A DNA stretch of 64,000 nucleotides from Bacteroidaceae bacterium (lineage in GTDB: Bacteria > Bacteroidota > Bacteroidia > Bacteroidales > Bacteroidaceae): NCBI GenBank assembly GCA_017647225.1, contig JAGCLA010000046.1, forward strand, positions 100,016 through 164,015. The letters run 5' to 3'. Shown here one piece after another: positions 36,569 through 46,529 of the stretch. A program made the position numbers and the translations under genes. Every line of letters starts with the position of its first letter. The stretch's first letter is position 1. The notes below the pieces were generated by a model. That model was given only the letters and a program-made list of their open reading frames with translations. It was not told where the DNA came from and made no database searches.

Positions 36569-37212
36569 TGACTATGCAGATAAAGACATTTGTCGTAAAC
36601 CCCATTCAGGTAAACTGTTATTTATTGTGGGACGATACCAACGAAGCCGTTCTTATCGATTGCGGAGCATGGATGCCCGAGGAACGTGAACGCATAAGGC
36701 TGTTTGTCCAAAGTCAGGGACTGACAATAAAGCATTATCTGAATACACATCTGCATTTTGACCACATATTCGGCAATGCATATGTCGAGGAGACTTTCAA
36801 TGTCAAGGCAGAAGCAAGCGACAAGGACTGGAGCTGGGCCGAAAGCATTGCAGAGCGCGTAGCCCGCTTTGGAATAAGGTACGAAGAAAAAGTTCCTGCA
36901 TTGGGTCGCATTCTCAACGACAAGGACGAGATTCTTTTCGGCAATCAAAGAATAACAGTCATAGCGGTCCCCGGACATTCTCCCGGAAGCCTCGCCTTCC
37001 ATATCCCCGAACAGAAAGTACTGTTCACAGGCGACGCGCTATTCTGTCAAAGCATCGGACGTACCGATTTCCCCGATTCCAATCATATGGAACTTATTAC
37101 ATCAATAAGGGAAAAGCTCTTTACCCTGCCCGACGACACGGTTGTATATCCGGGACACAGCGAAAAGACGACTATCGGCTTTGAAAAGAGATACAATATG
37201 TATGTTAGATAA
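36568..37212 (+). CDS. Metallo-beta-lactamase fold hydrolase
   Basis: 214 residues of the glyoxalase II-like branch. The metal site THLHFDH is at about 66-72, PGHSPGSLAFH supplies the next His and FTGDALF the bridging Asp. It could hydrolyse a thioester such as S-lactoylglutathione or be a persulfide-related enzyme; not decidable here. A second in-frame ATG lies two codons in. Last gene of the rsmG operon; a long bidirectional terminator follows. Confidence 0.88.
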   Translation: MTMQIKTFVVNPIQVNCYLLWDDTNEAVLIDCGAWMPEERERIRLFVQSQGLTIKHYLNTHLHFDHIFGNAYVEETFNVKAEASDKDWSWAESIAERVARFGIRYEEKVPALGRILNDKDEILFGNQRITVIAVPGHSPGSLAFHIPEQKVLFTGDALFCQSIGRTDFPDSNHMELITSIREKLFTLPDDTVVYPGHSEKTTIGFEKRYNMYVR

Positions 37213-37259
37213 AACAAGAAAGCAGGCAAACTCATTGAGTTTGCCTGCTTTCTTGTTTT
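37211..37259. terminator. Bidirectional terminator
   Basis: About 22-24-bp stem (5' arm 37211-37234, 3' arm 37236-37259), with A/T ends on both sides. It separates converging genes ending at 37212 and 37268. Confidence 0.9.
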
Positions 37260-37267
37260 TATGCATG

Positions 37268-39256
37268 TCACTTCACCTTCAAACTTGCTTTGACAAGGTA
37301 TATTATCAGCAATGCGTATGCAACAAACGATGCGACCTCACTCAACGGATTCTCAATCCAGGCATCATTCATTACATTGATACCGCCAAAACGCATGGCA
37401 GCACTCACAACGCCCATAAGCGCACCACCGGCAATAAATCCCGATGCAAGCAAGGTACATTTCTCACCACGTTGATTGTTCAGCTCACTATCCTTGCTGC
37501 GCGATGTCACATACCAATTTATTGCACCACCGACGAGCAGAGGCAAGTTCAGTTCGAGCGGAATGAACATACCCAATGCAAAAGCCAATGCAGGAACCTT
37601 AAAGAATGTAAGTACCAGAGCAAGCAACGCACCGATAGCATACAACAGCCAAGGTGCACCAACGCCATTCATAAGCGGGTCAATCACCGCTGCCATGGCA
37701 TTTGCCTGCGGAGCAGCAAGGTCACCGCTTGTAAATCCATAAGTCTTGTTCAATATCATGATGACACCCGAAACCGTTGCTGCAGAAACGAGTGTACCCA
37801 AGAATTTCCAGGTCTGCTGTTTTGCAGGTGTACTGCCAAGCCAATAACCTATTTTAAGGTCTGTTATAAAGCCACCGGCCATTGAAAGTGCCGTGCAGAC
37901 CACGCCACCCATTATCAAGGCTGCCACCATGCCTGACGAACCTTTAAGCCCGACAGCTACCATAACAACCGAAGCAAGGATGAGAGTCATCAGCGTCATA
38001 CCCGAAACAGGGTTAGAGCCAACAATGGCAATGGCATTTGCCGCAACAGTTGTAAAGAGGAAAGATATTACAGCAACAAGCAGAACAGCTACGATGCTAT
38101 GCAACAGATTACCCTGCATTACATCAAAGACAAAGAATACAAATACCAGAAGCAATGTAAATACAGAGCCGAAGAGAACCACCTTCATCGACAAGTCCTT
38201 ATCTGTACGCTTCACTGCAACAGAATCTTTCTTACCGCCAAGTTCGCGTGAAGCAAGACCTACAGCACTCTTTATGATACCCCATGACTTGAATATACCT
38301 ATTATACCGGCCATTGCAATACCGCCTATACCTATACTTTTTGCATACTCTTTAAAAATAAGTTCCGGCGACATTTGTCCAACAGTTTCTGTAATAGCAG
38401 GATTCCATGTATTAAGGACCGTATCGCCGAACACCAGGCCCATACCCGGAATTATCAGCAACCACACGGCAAGCGAGCCGGCACAGATTATTGCGGCATA
38501 TTTAAGACCTATAATACATCCCAATCCAAGAACAGCCGCACCTGTATTGATTTTCAGTACCAATTTGGCTTTTTCGGCAACTACATCACCCCAAGCAAAA
38601 AGACGTGTAGTCACATTCTCGTTCCACCAACCAAAAGTTGCCACAATAAAATCATATATACCACCAATCATAGCAGCAATAAGCAACGGCTTTGCCTGAC
38701 TTCCGCCCTTCTCTCCCGACACAAGCACCTGTGTACTTGCCGTAGCTTCAGGGAAAGGATATTCACCGTGTTTCTCCTTTACAAAATACTTGCGGAAAGG
38801 GATAAGGAAGAGAATACCGAGAATACCTCCAAGCAATGAACTAATGAACATCTGCATAAAGTTCACAGTCATTTCGGGATATTTGCTCTGCAGGATATAC
38901 AATGCCGGCAGAGTAAAGATAGCACCGGCAACAATAACGCCCGAGCAGGCGCCAATAGACTGTATTATCACATTCTCACCAAGAGATTTCTTGCGTTTTG
39001 CAAGTGTTGACATACCGACAGCTATAATTGCAATAGGTATTGCAGCCTCGAACACCTGACCGACTTTCAAACCAAGATACGCCGCTGCGGCAGAGAACAA
39101 CACAGCCATAACTATACCCCACGACACCGACCAGAAGTTCACTTCAGGATAGACTTTGTCGGGCGACATTAAAGGGCGATACTCCTCACCTTCATTCAAC
39201 GGACGAAAAGCATTTTCGGGCAGACCCGTAGATTTTTCATTTTCTTGTTTCATCAT
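37268..39256 (-). CDS. OPT family oligopeptide transporter
   Basis: 662 residues with about 15 hydrophobic helices. Recognisable blocks are SAAAAYLGLKVGQVFEAAIP, EYPFPEATASTQVL and the repeated GGVV/GG-rich helices of the bacterial OPT branch. It would import small peptides or metal-peptide chelates across the inner membrane, probably coupled to protons. Transcribed alone toward the shared terminator at 37211. MM at the start leaves two possible initiators, 39256 or 39253. Confidence 0.9.
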   Translation of the reverse strand: MMKQENEKSTGLPENAFRPLNEGEEYRPLMSPDKVYPEVNFWSVSWGIVMAVLFSAAAAYLGLKVGQVFEAAIPIAIIAVGMSTLAKRKKSLGENVIIQSIGACSGVIVAGAIFTLPALYILQSKYPEMTVNFMQMFISSLLGGILGILFLIPFRKYFVKEKHGEYPFPEATASTQVLVSGEKGGSQAKPLLIAAMIGGIYDFIVATFGWWNENVTTRLFAWGDVVAEKAKLVLKINTGAAVLGLGCIIGLKYAAIICAGSLAVWLLIIPGMGLVFGDTVLNTWNPAITETVGQMSPELIFKEYAKSIGIGGIAMAGIIGIFKSWGIIKSAVGLASRELGGKKDSVAVKRTDKDLSMKVVLFGSVFTLLLVFVFFVFDVMQGNLLHSIVAVLLVAVISFLFTTVAANAIAIVGSNPVSGMTLMTLILASVVMVAVGLKGSSGMVAALIMGGVVCTALSMAGGFITDLKIGYWLGSTPAKQQTWKFLGTLVSAATVSGVIMILNKTYGFTSGDLAAPQANAMAAVIDPLMNGVGAPWLLYAIGALLALVLTFFKVPALAFALGMFIPLELNLPLLVGGAINWYVTSRSKDSELNNQRGEKCTLLASGFIAGGALMGVVSAAMRFGGINVMNDAWIENPLSEVASFVAYALLIIYLVKASLKVK

Positions 39257-39327
39257 TGTATTATTAATTCATGGAAGTGCAAATTTAATAAAATTCAGAC
39301 AACTTTCTTAATTAAAGAGGGTTGCTA

Positions 39328-39359
39328 TTTGCTCTTTCAATGGTTTTACAATAATTTTG
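39328..39359 (+). promoter_or_regulatory. trmN6 promoter
   Basis: TTTG at 39328-39331 and TAATTTTG at 39352-39359, spacer 20 nt. This is the cleanest Bacteroidota consensus promoter in the window. Confidence 0.75.
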
Positions 39360-39381
39360 CGCCGCAGAAAGCAAAAAAGTG

Positions 39382-40089
39382 ATGCCAAACAACTATTTCA
39401 AATTCAAGCAATTCACCATAGTCCAGGACGGATGTGCCATGAAAGTAGGCACCGACGGTTGCCTGCTCGGAGGCTGGTTCGACTGTTCCGACAGCAAGCA
39501 TATACTTGACATAGGTTGTGGAAGCGGGCTTATTGCCATTATGGCAGCCCAACGTTGCAATGCACAGATAACAGGAATTGAGATAGACAAGGACGCAGCT
39601 GTCCAAGCAAGAGAGAATGTAAACAATTCTCCATGGAAAGAGCGCATAGAAATCGTAAACGAGAACTTGTTGGATTACAGCTGTGACAAGAAGTTCGACA
39701 CAATTGTGAGCAACCCTCCCTACTTTGTAAACAGCCTGAAATGCGATAACTCATCACGCACTCTTGCACGCCACAGCGACAGCCTCAGCAGCAAAGATTT
39801 CTTCGCAAAATGTGCCGATATTTCAACCCACGACTCTACGGTTGCCATAATAATTCCGTGCGACATAATGAATGAATGGCAATCTTCGGCAAACGAGTAC
39901 GGTTTCAACACAAAACGTGTTACCTACATAAAAACCACTCCAACCAAATTGCCAAAAAGAGTGTTGATTGAATTTTCACGAGCTACAGAAGATACCATAA
40001 CCACCACTCTGATCCTTGAGGAAAGCCGTGGAGAATACAGCGAAGACGCAAAGAAGATTTTACGCGATTTCTACCTCAAGATAGAATAA
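39382..40089 (+). CDS. trmN6: tRNA1(Val) A37 N6-methyltransferase
   Basis: 235 residues from ATG at 39382 (a GTG one codon earlier). It has FKFKQFTIVQDGCAMKVGTD, SAM motif LDIGCGSGLIAIMAA and the amino-methyltransferase motif SNPPYF, all typical of YfiC/TrmN6. It methylates A37 in tRNA1-Val. Monocistronic, about 23 nt downstream of a clear promoter. Confidence 0.9.
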   Translation: MPNNYFKFKQFTIVQDGCAMKVGTDGCLLGGWFDCSDSKHILDIGCGSGLIAIMAAQRCNAQITGIEIDKDAAVQARENVNNSPWKERIEIVNENLLDYSCDKKFDTIVSNPPYFVNSLKCDNSSRTLARHSDSLSSKDFFAKCADISTHDSTVAIIIPCDIMNEWQSSANEYGFNTKRVTYIKTTPTKLPKRVLIEFSRATEDTITTTLILEESRGEYSEDAKKILRDFYLKIE

Positions 40090-40139
40090 TTTTGTAAAAT
40101 AAATTCAAAAAGAAAACCCAAACGGATTTAAGGCTAAAA

Positions 40140-40568
40140 TCATTTTCCTCGTCTGTTCAACAAACCGAATTTAGCCATAAGAGGTTTTGTTACGACAAAG
40201 CTGAACAATACAGCAAAAGCAACGCCCAGCGAGTTGAATAAAAAGTCAAAAACATCACCCCCACGATGTTTGGTAAGATACTCCTGCGCAAGTTCTATCA
40301 AGCCACTGAAAAATATCGGAGCAACAATGGCGTACCAGATAATTCTCTTTATCTGAACCTTCTCATGTGTCAGGAAATACTCAAACCATAGGACAGAGCA
40401 GAATCCCCCATACATTAGAAAATGCACAATTTTGTCAAAATAAATAACTTTACCAAAATCAGTTTCCGAAGGATTGAAAAACGACAGATAACATATTGTA
40501 GCCAATACCATTATCGACAACGGGTATCTCTTTAGCGAATTACGCATAAACTCAACCATAAATTCCAT
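40140..40568 (-). CDS. VanZ-like membrane protein
   Basis: 142 residues with four hydrophobic helices. FDKIVHFLMYGGF and LIELAQEYLTKHRGGDVFDFLFNSLG are the VanZ-family blocks. Role outside glycopeptide resistance is unknown for most members. MEFMVEFM offers alternate starts within eight codons. The next gene on this strand is the lipid kinase-like gene upstream, 44 nt away. Confidence 0.82.
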   Translation of the reverse strand: MEFMVEFMRNSLKRYPLSIMVLATICYLSFFNPSETDFGKVIYFDKIVHFLMYGGFCSVLWFEYFLTHEKVQIKRIIWYAIVAPIFFSGLIELAQEYLTKHRGGDVFDFLFNSLGVAFAVLFSFVVTKPLMAKFGLLNRRGK

Positions 40569-40611
40569 TCATTGAATAAAACTCGCAGGACTACAAAATG
40601 TTTTATTATTT

Positions 40612-41619
40612 CTATTTCAGTTTCAATATATTCAATTCCGGAACAACCACAGTTCCGTTTATTGCATCAAAGAACTGTTTATGCAAAGGCATCGGCTCAC
40701 ATGTACCATCCCACCCCGGCAATGCAAGCACTTTCAGCCCGTCAGGAACGACCTCAATACAAAGTTCCGCATCCATAATAGCCGGCTCTCCGTCATAATG
40801 GACAGGGCCTTGATGTTTTCTTTTTATTGTCAGCTTTCGTGTCGAGAAAGTTGTAACATGGCTATTTTTATTAAGTGCATTAGAGAAGAGTTGTGCAACG
40901 ACAATCGGCACCTCCACTGCTGTAAAAGGTTCCATTACCGAAACACTCAGCAAACCGTCACGCATTGATGCATAAGGTGTTATATAAGCATTATTGCCAT
41001 ACTGCGAAGCATTGCCACATGCTATAAGAAAAGCTTTGTATTTTTTCTTCACAGAATCGGCAACGACCTCATAAACCTCAGGTTCGTACTTGACCCAGTC
41101 AACCAATGTCTTCTGCACATAGGTTGCAAGTCCTCTGTTGTTGGCCTTTGCGAAGTCATTGCTTACAAGCGCATCAAACCCCACACCGCAAGCACAGAAG
41201 AACGGTGTTCCGTTAAGAACACCATAATCGATGCTCACAGGTTCCGCCTTATTGATAAAATCAATTGATTTTGCCATATTGACAGGTATTCCAAGATGCC
41301 TTGCAAAGCCATTTCCCGACCCGCACGGAATAACACCCAATGCTGTATCGGTATGCACAAGACTGCGTGCCACCTCATTGACAGTTCCGTCACCGCCGGC
41401 AGCCACCACTACATCGAACCCATCCTTGACGGCCGAAGCGGCAAGTTCGGCAGCATGACCGGCATAAGCTGTCTTTTCGACATGCAGGTCATACCTGTTA
41501 CGGTCGATATTTTTCTCGACCATACGTGCAAGATTTCTCTTACTCTGCACGCCCGATTTCGGGTTGATGATAAACAGTATTTTCTTCTTTTCAGTCACAG
41601 GCGTATACTTAAGTAACAC
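40612..41619 (-). CDS. Diacylglycerol/sphingoid-base kinase family protein
   Basis: 335 residues. The ATP-binding INPKSG (about 18-23) and the kinase signature GGDGTVNEV (about 75-83) are intact, followed by GVIPCGSGNGFARHLGI. This is the YegS/DgkB/LCB5 group, which phosphorylates diacylglycerol or long-chain bases. Bacteroidales make sphingolipids, so a sphingoid-base substrate is possible, but not shown by sequence. Confidence 0.9.
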   Translation of the reverse strand: MLLKYTPVTEKKKILFIINPKSGVQSKRNLARMVEKNIDRNRYDLHVEKTAYAGHAAELAASAVKDGFDVVVAAGGDGTVNEVARSLVHTDTALGVIPCGSGNGFARHLGIPVNMAKSIDFINKAEPVSIDYGVLNGTPFFCACGVGFDALVSNDFAKANNRGLATYVQKTLVDWVKYEPEVYEVVADSVKKKYKAFLIACGNASQYGNNAYITPYASMRDGLLSVSVMEPFTAVEVPIVVAQLFSNALNKNSHVTTFSTRKLTIKRKHQGPVHYDGEPAIMDAELCIEVVPDGLKVLALPGWDGTCEPMPLHKQFFDAINGTVVVPELNILKLK

Positions 41620-41707
41620 TTTGCAAAATTACTAATTATTGACGAAATAAAAAAATATCGTTACAAAGCGATATAATTATTAATATAATATTAATTATAG
41701 TAAAAAG

Positions 41708-41739
41708 TTTCAGCAAGTCAGCGGAATTTAATACATTTG
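41708..41739 (+). promoter_or_regulatory. lon promoter
   Basis: TTTC at 41708-41711 and TACATTTG at 41732-41739, spacer 20 nt, 42 nt before the lon ATG at 41782. Confidence 0.65.
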
Positions 41740-41781
41740 CATCTTGTAATAAAAACGAGTAAAAGAAAAGCCAATTACCAT

Positions 41782-44241
41782 ATGAGCAGGAATAAGGATA
41801 ATAAGATATTTATGGACGACGAGAACTTCAACGAAAACGGTTTTTCGCTTATAACGGAATTTCACGAAGGCAGCGACCCAGGAACCCGCTATACCAATAT
41901 CGACAAGAAATTACCGATATTGCCACTTCGCAACATGATACTCTTCCCAAGCACCGTATTGCCGGTTTCTGTTGGACGCGAATCGTCTTTACAACTTATA
42001 GAAGCAGTTGAGAAGAACAGAGGTTGCATGGGTGTATTCTGTCAGAAGATACCATCAACAGAAAAACCAAAGCTGAACGATCTGCACGAAATAGGAACTG
42101 TTGCAAAAATCATCAAAGTATTCAATTTGCCTGACGGTTCTACAACAGTGATTCTACAAGGCTTCCAGAGAATAAGACTTAAAGAGATACTACGTTCATC
42201 GCCCTACATCAAAGGAACAGTCGAGGACGCGCCCGAGATAGACCACCCTATGGACGAAGAGTACCAGGGTCTTCTCAACAACTGCAAGGAAGCAGCAAAG
42301 AAAATTTTCAAGCGTTACGACGCACACGCAGAGGCCATGTTTGCCATTGACAACATAAGCGACAATGCGACAATGATAAATTTCCTTTGTGCCAATATCA
42401 AGATTCACCACGACGAGAAGCTCATATTGCTCAAAGAAAGTTCTATCAAGGAGAGAGCATTCCACCTTATGACAATCCTCGACCGCGAATTGCAGCTTGC
42501 CGAACTTAACGAGAAGATAATGAGCAAGACACATCGCGACATAGACCAGCAGCAACGCGAATACTATCTGCAACAACAGATAAAGAACATACAGGAGGAA
42601 CTTGGCGGCAACATTCAGGACCAGGATGCGAAAGAGTTGCGCGACAAGGCCGACATGAAGTTATGGTCACGCGAGGTCGATGAGACATTCAACAGAGAGC
42701 TTGCAAAGTTGAGCCGCATCAACCCACAGTCGCCCGACTATCATGTACAGCTGAACTACCTGCAGATGTTTGTCAGCCTACCCTGGGGTGAATACACAAG
42801 CGACAACCTCGACATGACCAACGCACGCAAGGTACTTGACCGTGACCACTATGGTCTTGACAAGGTAAAGGAGAGAATACTTGAGCACCTCGCAGTAATA
42901 AAGATGCGTGGAGACCTCAAATCGCCTATTCTGTGTCTTTACGGTCCTCCGGGTGTCGGTAAGACATCACTCGGCAAGTCCATTGCTTCAGCCTTAAAAC
43001 GTAAATACGTACGCATGTCATTGGGCGGCATACACGACGAATCGGAGATTCGCGGACACCGCAAGACCTACATAGGCGCCATGCCCGGACGTATATTGAA
43101 AAACCTTGCAAAGGCAGGTACCGACAACCCTGTATTCATTCTCGACGAGATTGACAAGGTGGGACAGATATCAATGCACGGTGACCCTTCGTCAGCACTT
43201 CTCGAAGTTCTCGACCCTGAGCAGAACAGCACTTTCCACGACAATTTCCTTGACGTGGACTACGACTTGTCAAAAGTAATGTTTATTGCTACAGCCAATA
43301 ACCTTGCAAACATTCCTGCACCATTGCTCGACCGCATGGAGCTGATAGAGGTAAGCGGCTACCTCACCGAAGAGAAGATAGAGATAGCAAAACGCCACCT
43401 TGTACCTAAGGAAAAAATTGCAAACGGCATAAGCGAGGAGAAGGTAAACATAAGCAAAGCCGCAATAGAAGCTATCATTGAGGACTACACACGTGAATCG
43501 GGAGTCCGCACATTGGAGAAGAAAATCGGAAAGATATTCCGTCGTCTGGCATGCAGGATTGCAACCGACGGCAACATGGGACTGACCACTGTAAAACCGT
43601 CAGACCTAAAAGAACTCCTTGGTGTCAAAGAGTATTCACACGACAAATATCAGGGTAATGACTATGCCGGCGTAGTAACAGGCTTGGCATGGACCGCAGT
43701 TGGCGGAGAAATCCTGTTCATTGAAACAAGCCTTAGCCGTGGAAAAGGCGAGAAACTGACCTTGACAGGAAATCTCGGCGATGTGATGAAAGAATCAGCA
43801 GTCCTTGCACTCGAATACATAAAGTCACACGCAGCCGACCTGAACATTCCGCATGAGATTTTCGACAAATGGAATATCCACCTGCACGTACCCGAAGGAG
43901 CAATACCTAAAGACGGCCCTTCAGCAGGTATAACAATGGCAACAGCATTGGCGTCGGCTCTCACACAGCGCAAGGTAAAGGAAAACATTGCCATGACAGG
44001 CGAGATAACACTTCGCGGAAAGGTATTGCCTGTAGGCGGTATCAAAGAGAAGATTCTTGCAGCAAAACGTGCCGGAATAAACGAGATTATCATTTGCCAC
44101 GAGAACAGACGCAACATCGAAGCAATCCCCGAGATGTATATAAAGGGATTGACATTCCATTATGTAAAGGACGTAAAGGAGGTCATCGACATTGCATTGC
44201 TCAACGAGAAAGTAAAGAACCCTATAAACCTAATGGCATAA
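41782..44241 (+). CDS. lon: ATP-dependent protease Lon
   Basis: 819 residues from ATG at 41782; an upstream in-frame TTG overlaps the promoter. N-terminal substrate domain (about 40-250), coiled coil, AAA+ module with Walker A GPPGVGKT (388-395), and the S16 protease domain with Ser714 in PKDGPSAG and Lys757 in GGIKEK. Degrades misfolded and regulatory proteins. The next gene starts 3 nt later, so lon, tgt, lptG, DEAD helicase and carbonic anhydrase may form one long transcript. Confidence 0.97.
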   Translation: MSRNKDNKIFMDDENFNENGFSLITEFHEGSDPGTRYTNIDKKLPILPLRNMILFPSTVLPVSVGRESSLQLIEAVEKNRGCMGVFCQKIPSTEKPKLNDLHEIGTVAKIIKVFNLPDGSTTVILQGFQRIRLKEILRSSPYIKGTVEDAPEIDHPMDEEYQGLLNNCKEAAKKIFKRYDAHAEAMFAIDNISDNATMINFLCANIKIHHDEKLILLKESSIKERAFHLMTILDRELQLAELNEKIMSKTHRDIDQQQREYYLQQQIKNIQEELGGNIQDQDAKELRDKADMKLWSREVDETFNRELAKLSRINPQSPDYHVQLNYLQMFVSLPWGEYTSDNLDMTNARKVLDRDHYGLDKVKERILEHLAVIKMRGDLKSPILCLYGPPGVGKTSLGKSIASALKRKYVRMSLGGIHDESEIRGHRKTYIGAMPGRILKNLAKAGTDNPVFILDEIDKVGQISMHGDPSSALLEVLDPEQNSTFHDNFLDVDYDLSKVMFIATANNLANIPAPLLDRMELIEVSGYLTEEKIEIAKRHLVPKEKIANGISEEKVNISKAAIEAIIEDYTRESGVRTLEKKIGKIFRRLACRIATDGNMGLTTVKPSDLKELLGVKEYSHDKYQGNDYAGVVTGLAWTAVGGEILFIETSLSRGKGEKLTLTGNLGDVMKESAVLALEYIKSHAADLNIPHEIFDKWNIHLHVPEGAIPKDGPSAGITMATALASALTQRKVKENIAMTGEITLRGKVLPVGGIKEKILAAKRAGINEIIICHENRRNIEAIPEMYIKGLTFHYVKDVKEVIDIALLNEKVKNPINLMA

Positions 44242-44244
44242 ACA

Positions 44245-45375
44245 GTGGAATTCAAACTATTACATACCGATAGCGGAAGTAAGGCACGCGCAGGTGTGCT
44301 TACGACAGACCATGGTGAAATAAAGACACCTATATTCATGCCTGTAGGAACTGTAGGCTCGGTAAAAGGTGTACAGATACCTCACCTGAAAGATGATATA
44401 AAAGCACAGATAATTCTGGGCAACACCTATCATTTGTACCTGCGTCCCGGACTTGAAGTTCTCGAAGGTGCCGGTGGATTGCATAAATTCAATATGTGGG
44501 ACCGTCCTATACTCACCGACAGTGGCGGTTTTCAGGTCTTCTCATTGAAAGATATAAGAAAGATGAACGAAGAAGGTGTTGAGTTCCGTTCACACATCGA
44601 CGGCTCAAAGCATTTCTTCTCGCCCGAGAGAGTCATGGATATCGAGCGCAGCATTGGAGCCGACATTATAATGGCTTTTGACGAGTGTACTCCCGGTACG
44701 GCTGACTACGAATATGCAAAGAAGTCAATGGAGAGAACACACCGCTGGCTCAACAGATGCATAAACAGACTTTCGGAGACAGAGCCTATATACGGATACG
44801 AACAACAGCTGTTCCCTATCGTACAGGGTTGCGTATATCCCGACCTTCGTCGTCGTTCGGCAGAATATATAGCATCAAAGGATGCTGCCGGCAATGCCAT
44901 TGGCGGTCTTGCGGTCGGAGAACCTGCTGAAAAGATGTACGAAATGATTGAGGTGGTGAACGAGATACTACCTACCGACAAGCCACGTTACCTGATGGGT
45001 GTCGGAACACCTGCCAACATACTCGAAGCCATAGAACGCGGAGTCGATATGTTCGACTGCGTAATGCCTACACGCAACGGCCGTAACGCAATGCTGTTCA
45101 CCAAGCACGGTATAATAAACATGCGCAACGAGAAATGGAAGTACGACTACTCCCCTATTGAAGAAGACGGAGCTTCATTTGTCGATACACTTTACAGCAA
45201 GGCATACCTTCGTCACCTATTCGTGGCACAGGAATTGCTTGCATTGGAGATTGCATCGATACACAACCTTGCTTTCTACGTATGGCTCACACAGGAGGCA
45301 CGCAAGCATATACTTTTGGACGATTATGCAAGCTGGAAGCGCAATATGCTTCAGGAAGTGACACGTCGTCTTTAA
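44245..45375 (+). CDS. tgt: Queuine tRNA-ribosyltransferase
   Basis: 376 residues from a GTG start 3 nt after lon; no in-frame ATG precedes the conserved MEFKLLHTDSGSKARAG. TIM-barrel blocks are intact: LTDSGGFQVFSL and DCVMPTRNGRN with the catalytic Asp residues. The C-terminal zinc site is unusual: the region where bacterial enzymes have C-x-C-x2-C reads EEDGASFVDTLYSKAY, with no cysteine, while the following LRHLF and SIHNL are kept. It exchanges guanine 34 for preQ1 in GU(N) tRNAs. Confidence 0.95.
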   Translation: MEFKLLHTDSGSKARAGVLTTDHGEIKTPIFMPVGTVGSVKGVQIPHLKDDIKAQIILGNTYHLYLRPGLEVLEGAGGLHKFNMWDRPILTDSGGFQVFSLKDIRKMNEEGVEFRSHIDGSKHFFSPERVMDIERSIGADIIMAFDECTPGTADYEYAKKSMERTHRWLNRCINRLSETEPIYGYEQQLFPIVQGCVYPDLRRRSAEYIASKDAAGNAIGGLAVGEPAEKMYEMIEVVNEILPTDKPRYLMGVGTPANILEAIERGVDMFDCVMPTRNGRNAMLFTKHGIINMRNEKWKYDYSPIEEDGASFVDTLYSKAYLRHLFVAQELLALEIASIHNLAFYVWLTQEARKHILLDDYASWKRNMLQEVTRRL

Positions 45376-45419
45376 GCACAGAAAATAAAACACAAGAAAA
45401 AACACAAAGAACAGTTGCG

Positions 45420-46523
45420 ATGAAATGGGTTGAATACTTCAAGTTGAAACGGTTGGATCGTTACATCATAAAAAAATTCCTGGGAACATATTTCTTTTCC
45501 CTGGCACTTATCATCATTATCATTTTAGTTTTCGACTATAATGAGAAGATTGACAAGTTCGTGACATCCAACGCAAGTACCCACGAAATCATATTCGACT
45601 ATTTTGTCAACATAGCCCCCTATTATGCCAACACATTCAGTGCGCTGTTTGTATTCATTTCGGTAATATACTTTACGTCAAAACTTGCAGAGAACTCCGA
45701 GATAATAGCAATGTTGGCAGCGGGAGTAAGTTTCAGAAGACTTGTAAAGCCTTATTTACTTGCAGCCGGAATAATTGCCATAATGAGTTATGTGCTGAGT
45801 GCATACATCATTCCCAACGGCAATGCGACAAGGCTTGCATTCGAACAACGCTACAACAATGTAAAGAAAGTTGAATCGGGAAGCAATGTTCAACTGAAAA
45901 TCGATGAAAACACAATAGCATTCATCGAGCGTTACGAGAGCCGTAACAACATGGGTTGGCGTTTCATGCTCGATAGGTTCGAGAACAAGAAACTCGTTTC
46001 ACACATGGAAGCAGCAACCATTACATACAACCCCGACAGGCCACACACATGGACTGCACGCCGTTGGCTCATAAGAGAACTGAAAGACGACAAAGAGGTG
46101 ATAAGAGAGAGCCGTCGCGAACCGCTCGACACCGTATTACCCTTTGAGCCTGCCGATTTCCTCATATCGGAAGGCGAAGAAGAGACCATGACAAACCCCA
46201 AGCTGAGCGAATATATCGAAAAGCAACAGGCACGCGGAATGGCAAATATCAAACGTTTCGAGATTGAATACCACAAGCGCATAGCCATGTCGTTCGCGTC
46301 GTTCATAATGACAGTCATCGGCGTTTCACTCTCATCAAGAAAGCGAAAAGGCGGTATGGGCTTGTCATTAGGAATAGGATTAGGACTCAGCTTCTCATAT
46401 ATTCTCTTCCAGACCGTATCGTCAGCATTTGCAGAGCACATGCCTGTAGCCTTGGCAGTATGGTTGCCGAATATAATTTTTGCGATATTGGCTATTATTC
46501 TTTACCGAAAAGCACCAAGATAA
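45420..46523 (+). CDS. LptF/LptG-family permease
   Basis: 367 residues from ATG at 45420; a longer frame begins inside tgt. Six membrane helices in the LptG arrangement, three before and three after a periplasmic beta domain (about 110-280). The first helix is preceded by LDRYIIKKFLGTYFF, and SSRKRKGGMGLSLGIGLG marks the late cytoplasmic loop. The family feeds LPS to the Lpt bridge. Only one such gene is seen here. Confidence 0.88.
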   Translation: MKWVEYFKLKRLDRYIIKKFLGTYFFSLALIIIIILVFDYNEKIDKFVTSNASTHEIIFDYFVNIAPYYANTFSALFVFISVIYFTSKLAENSEIIAMLAAGVSFRRLVKPYLLAAGIIAIMSYVLSAYIIPNGNATRLAFEQRYNNVKKVESGSNVQLKIDENTIAFIERYESRNNMGWRFMLDRFENKKLVSHMEAATITYNPDRPHTWTARRWLIRELKDDKEVIRESRREPLDTVLPFEPADFLISEGEEETMTNPKLSEYIEKQQARGMANIKRFEIEYHKRIAMSFASFIMTVIGVSLSSRKRKGGMGLSLGIGLGLSFSYILFQTVSSAFAEHMPVALAVWLPNIIFAILAIILYRKAPR

Positions 46524-46529
46524 ACACAG

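Noticed and set aside
37893-38699. Long plus-strand open frame opposite the OPT transporter
   Set aside because: It is antisense to a clearly conserved membrane transporter and has Thr/Ile/Pro-rich composition typical of shadow frames.
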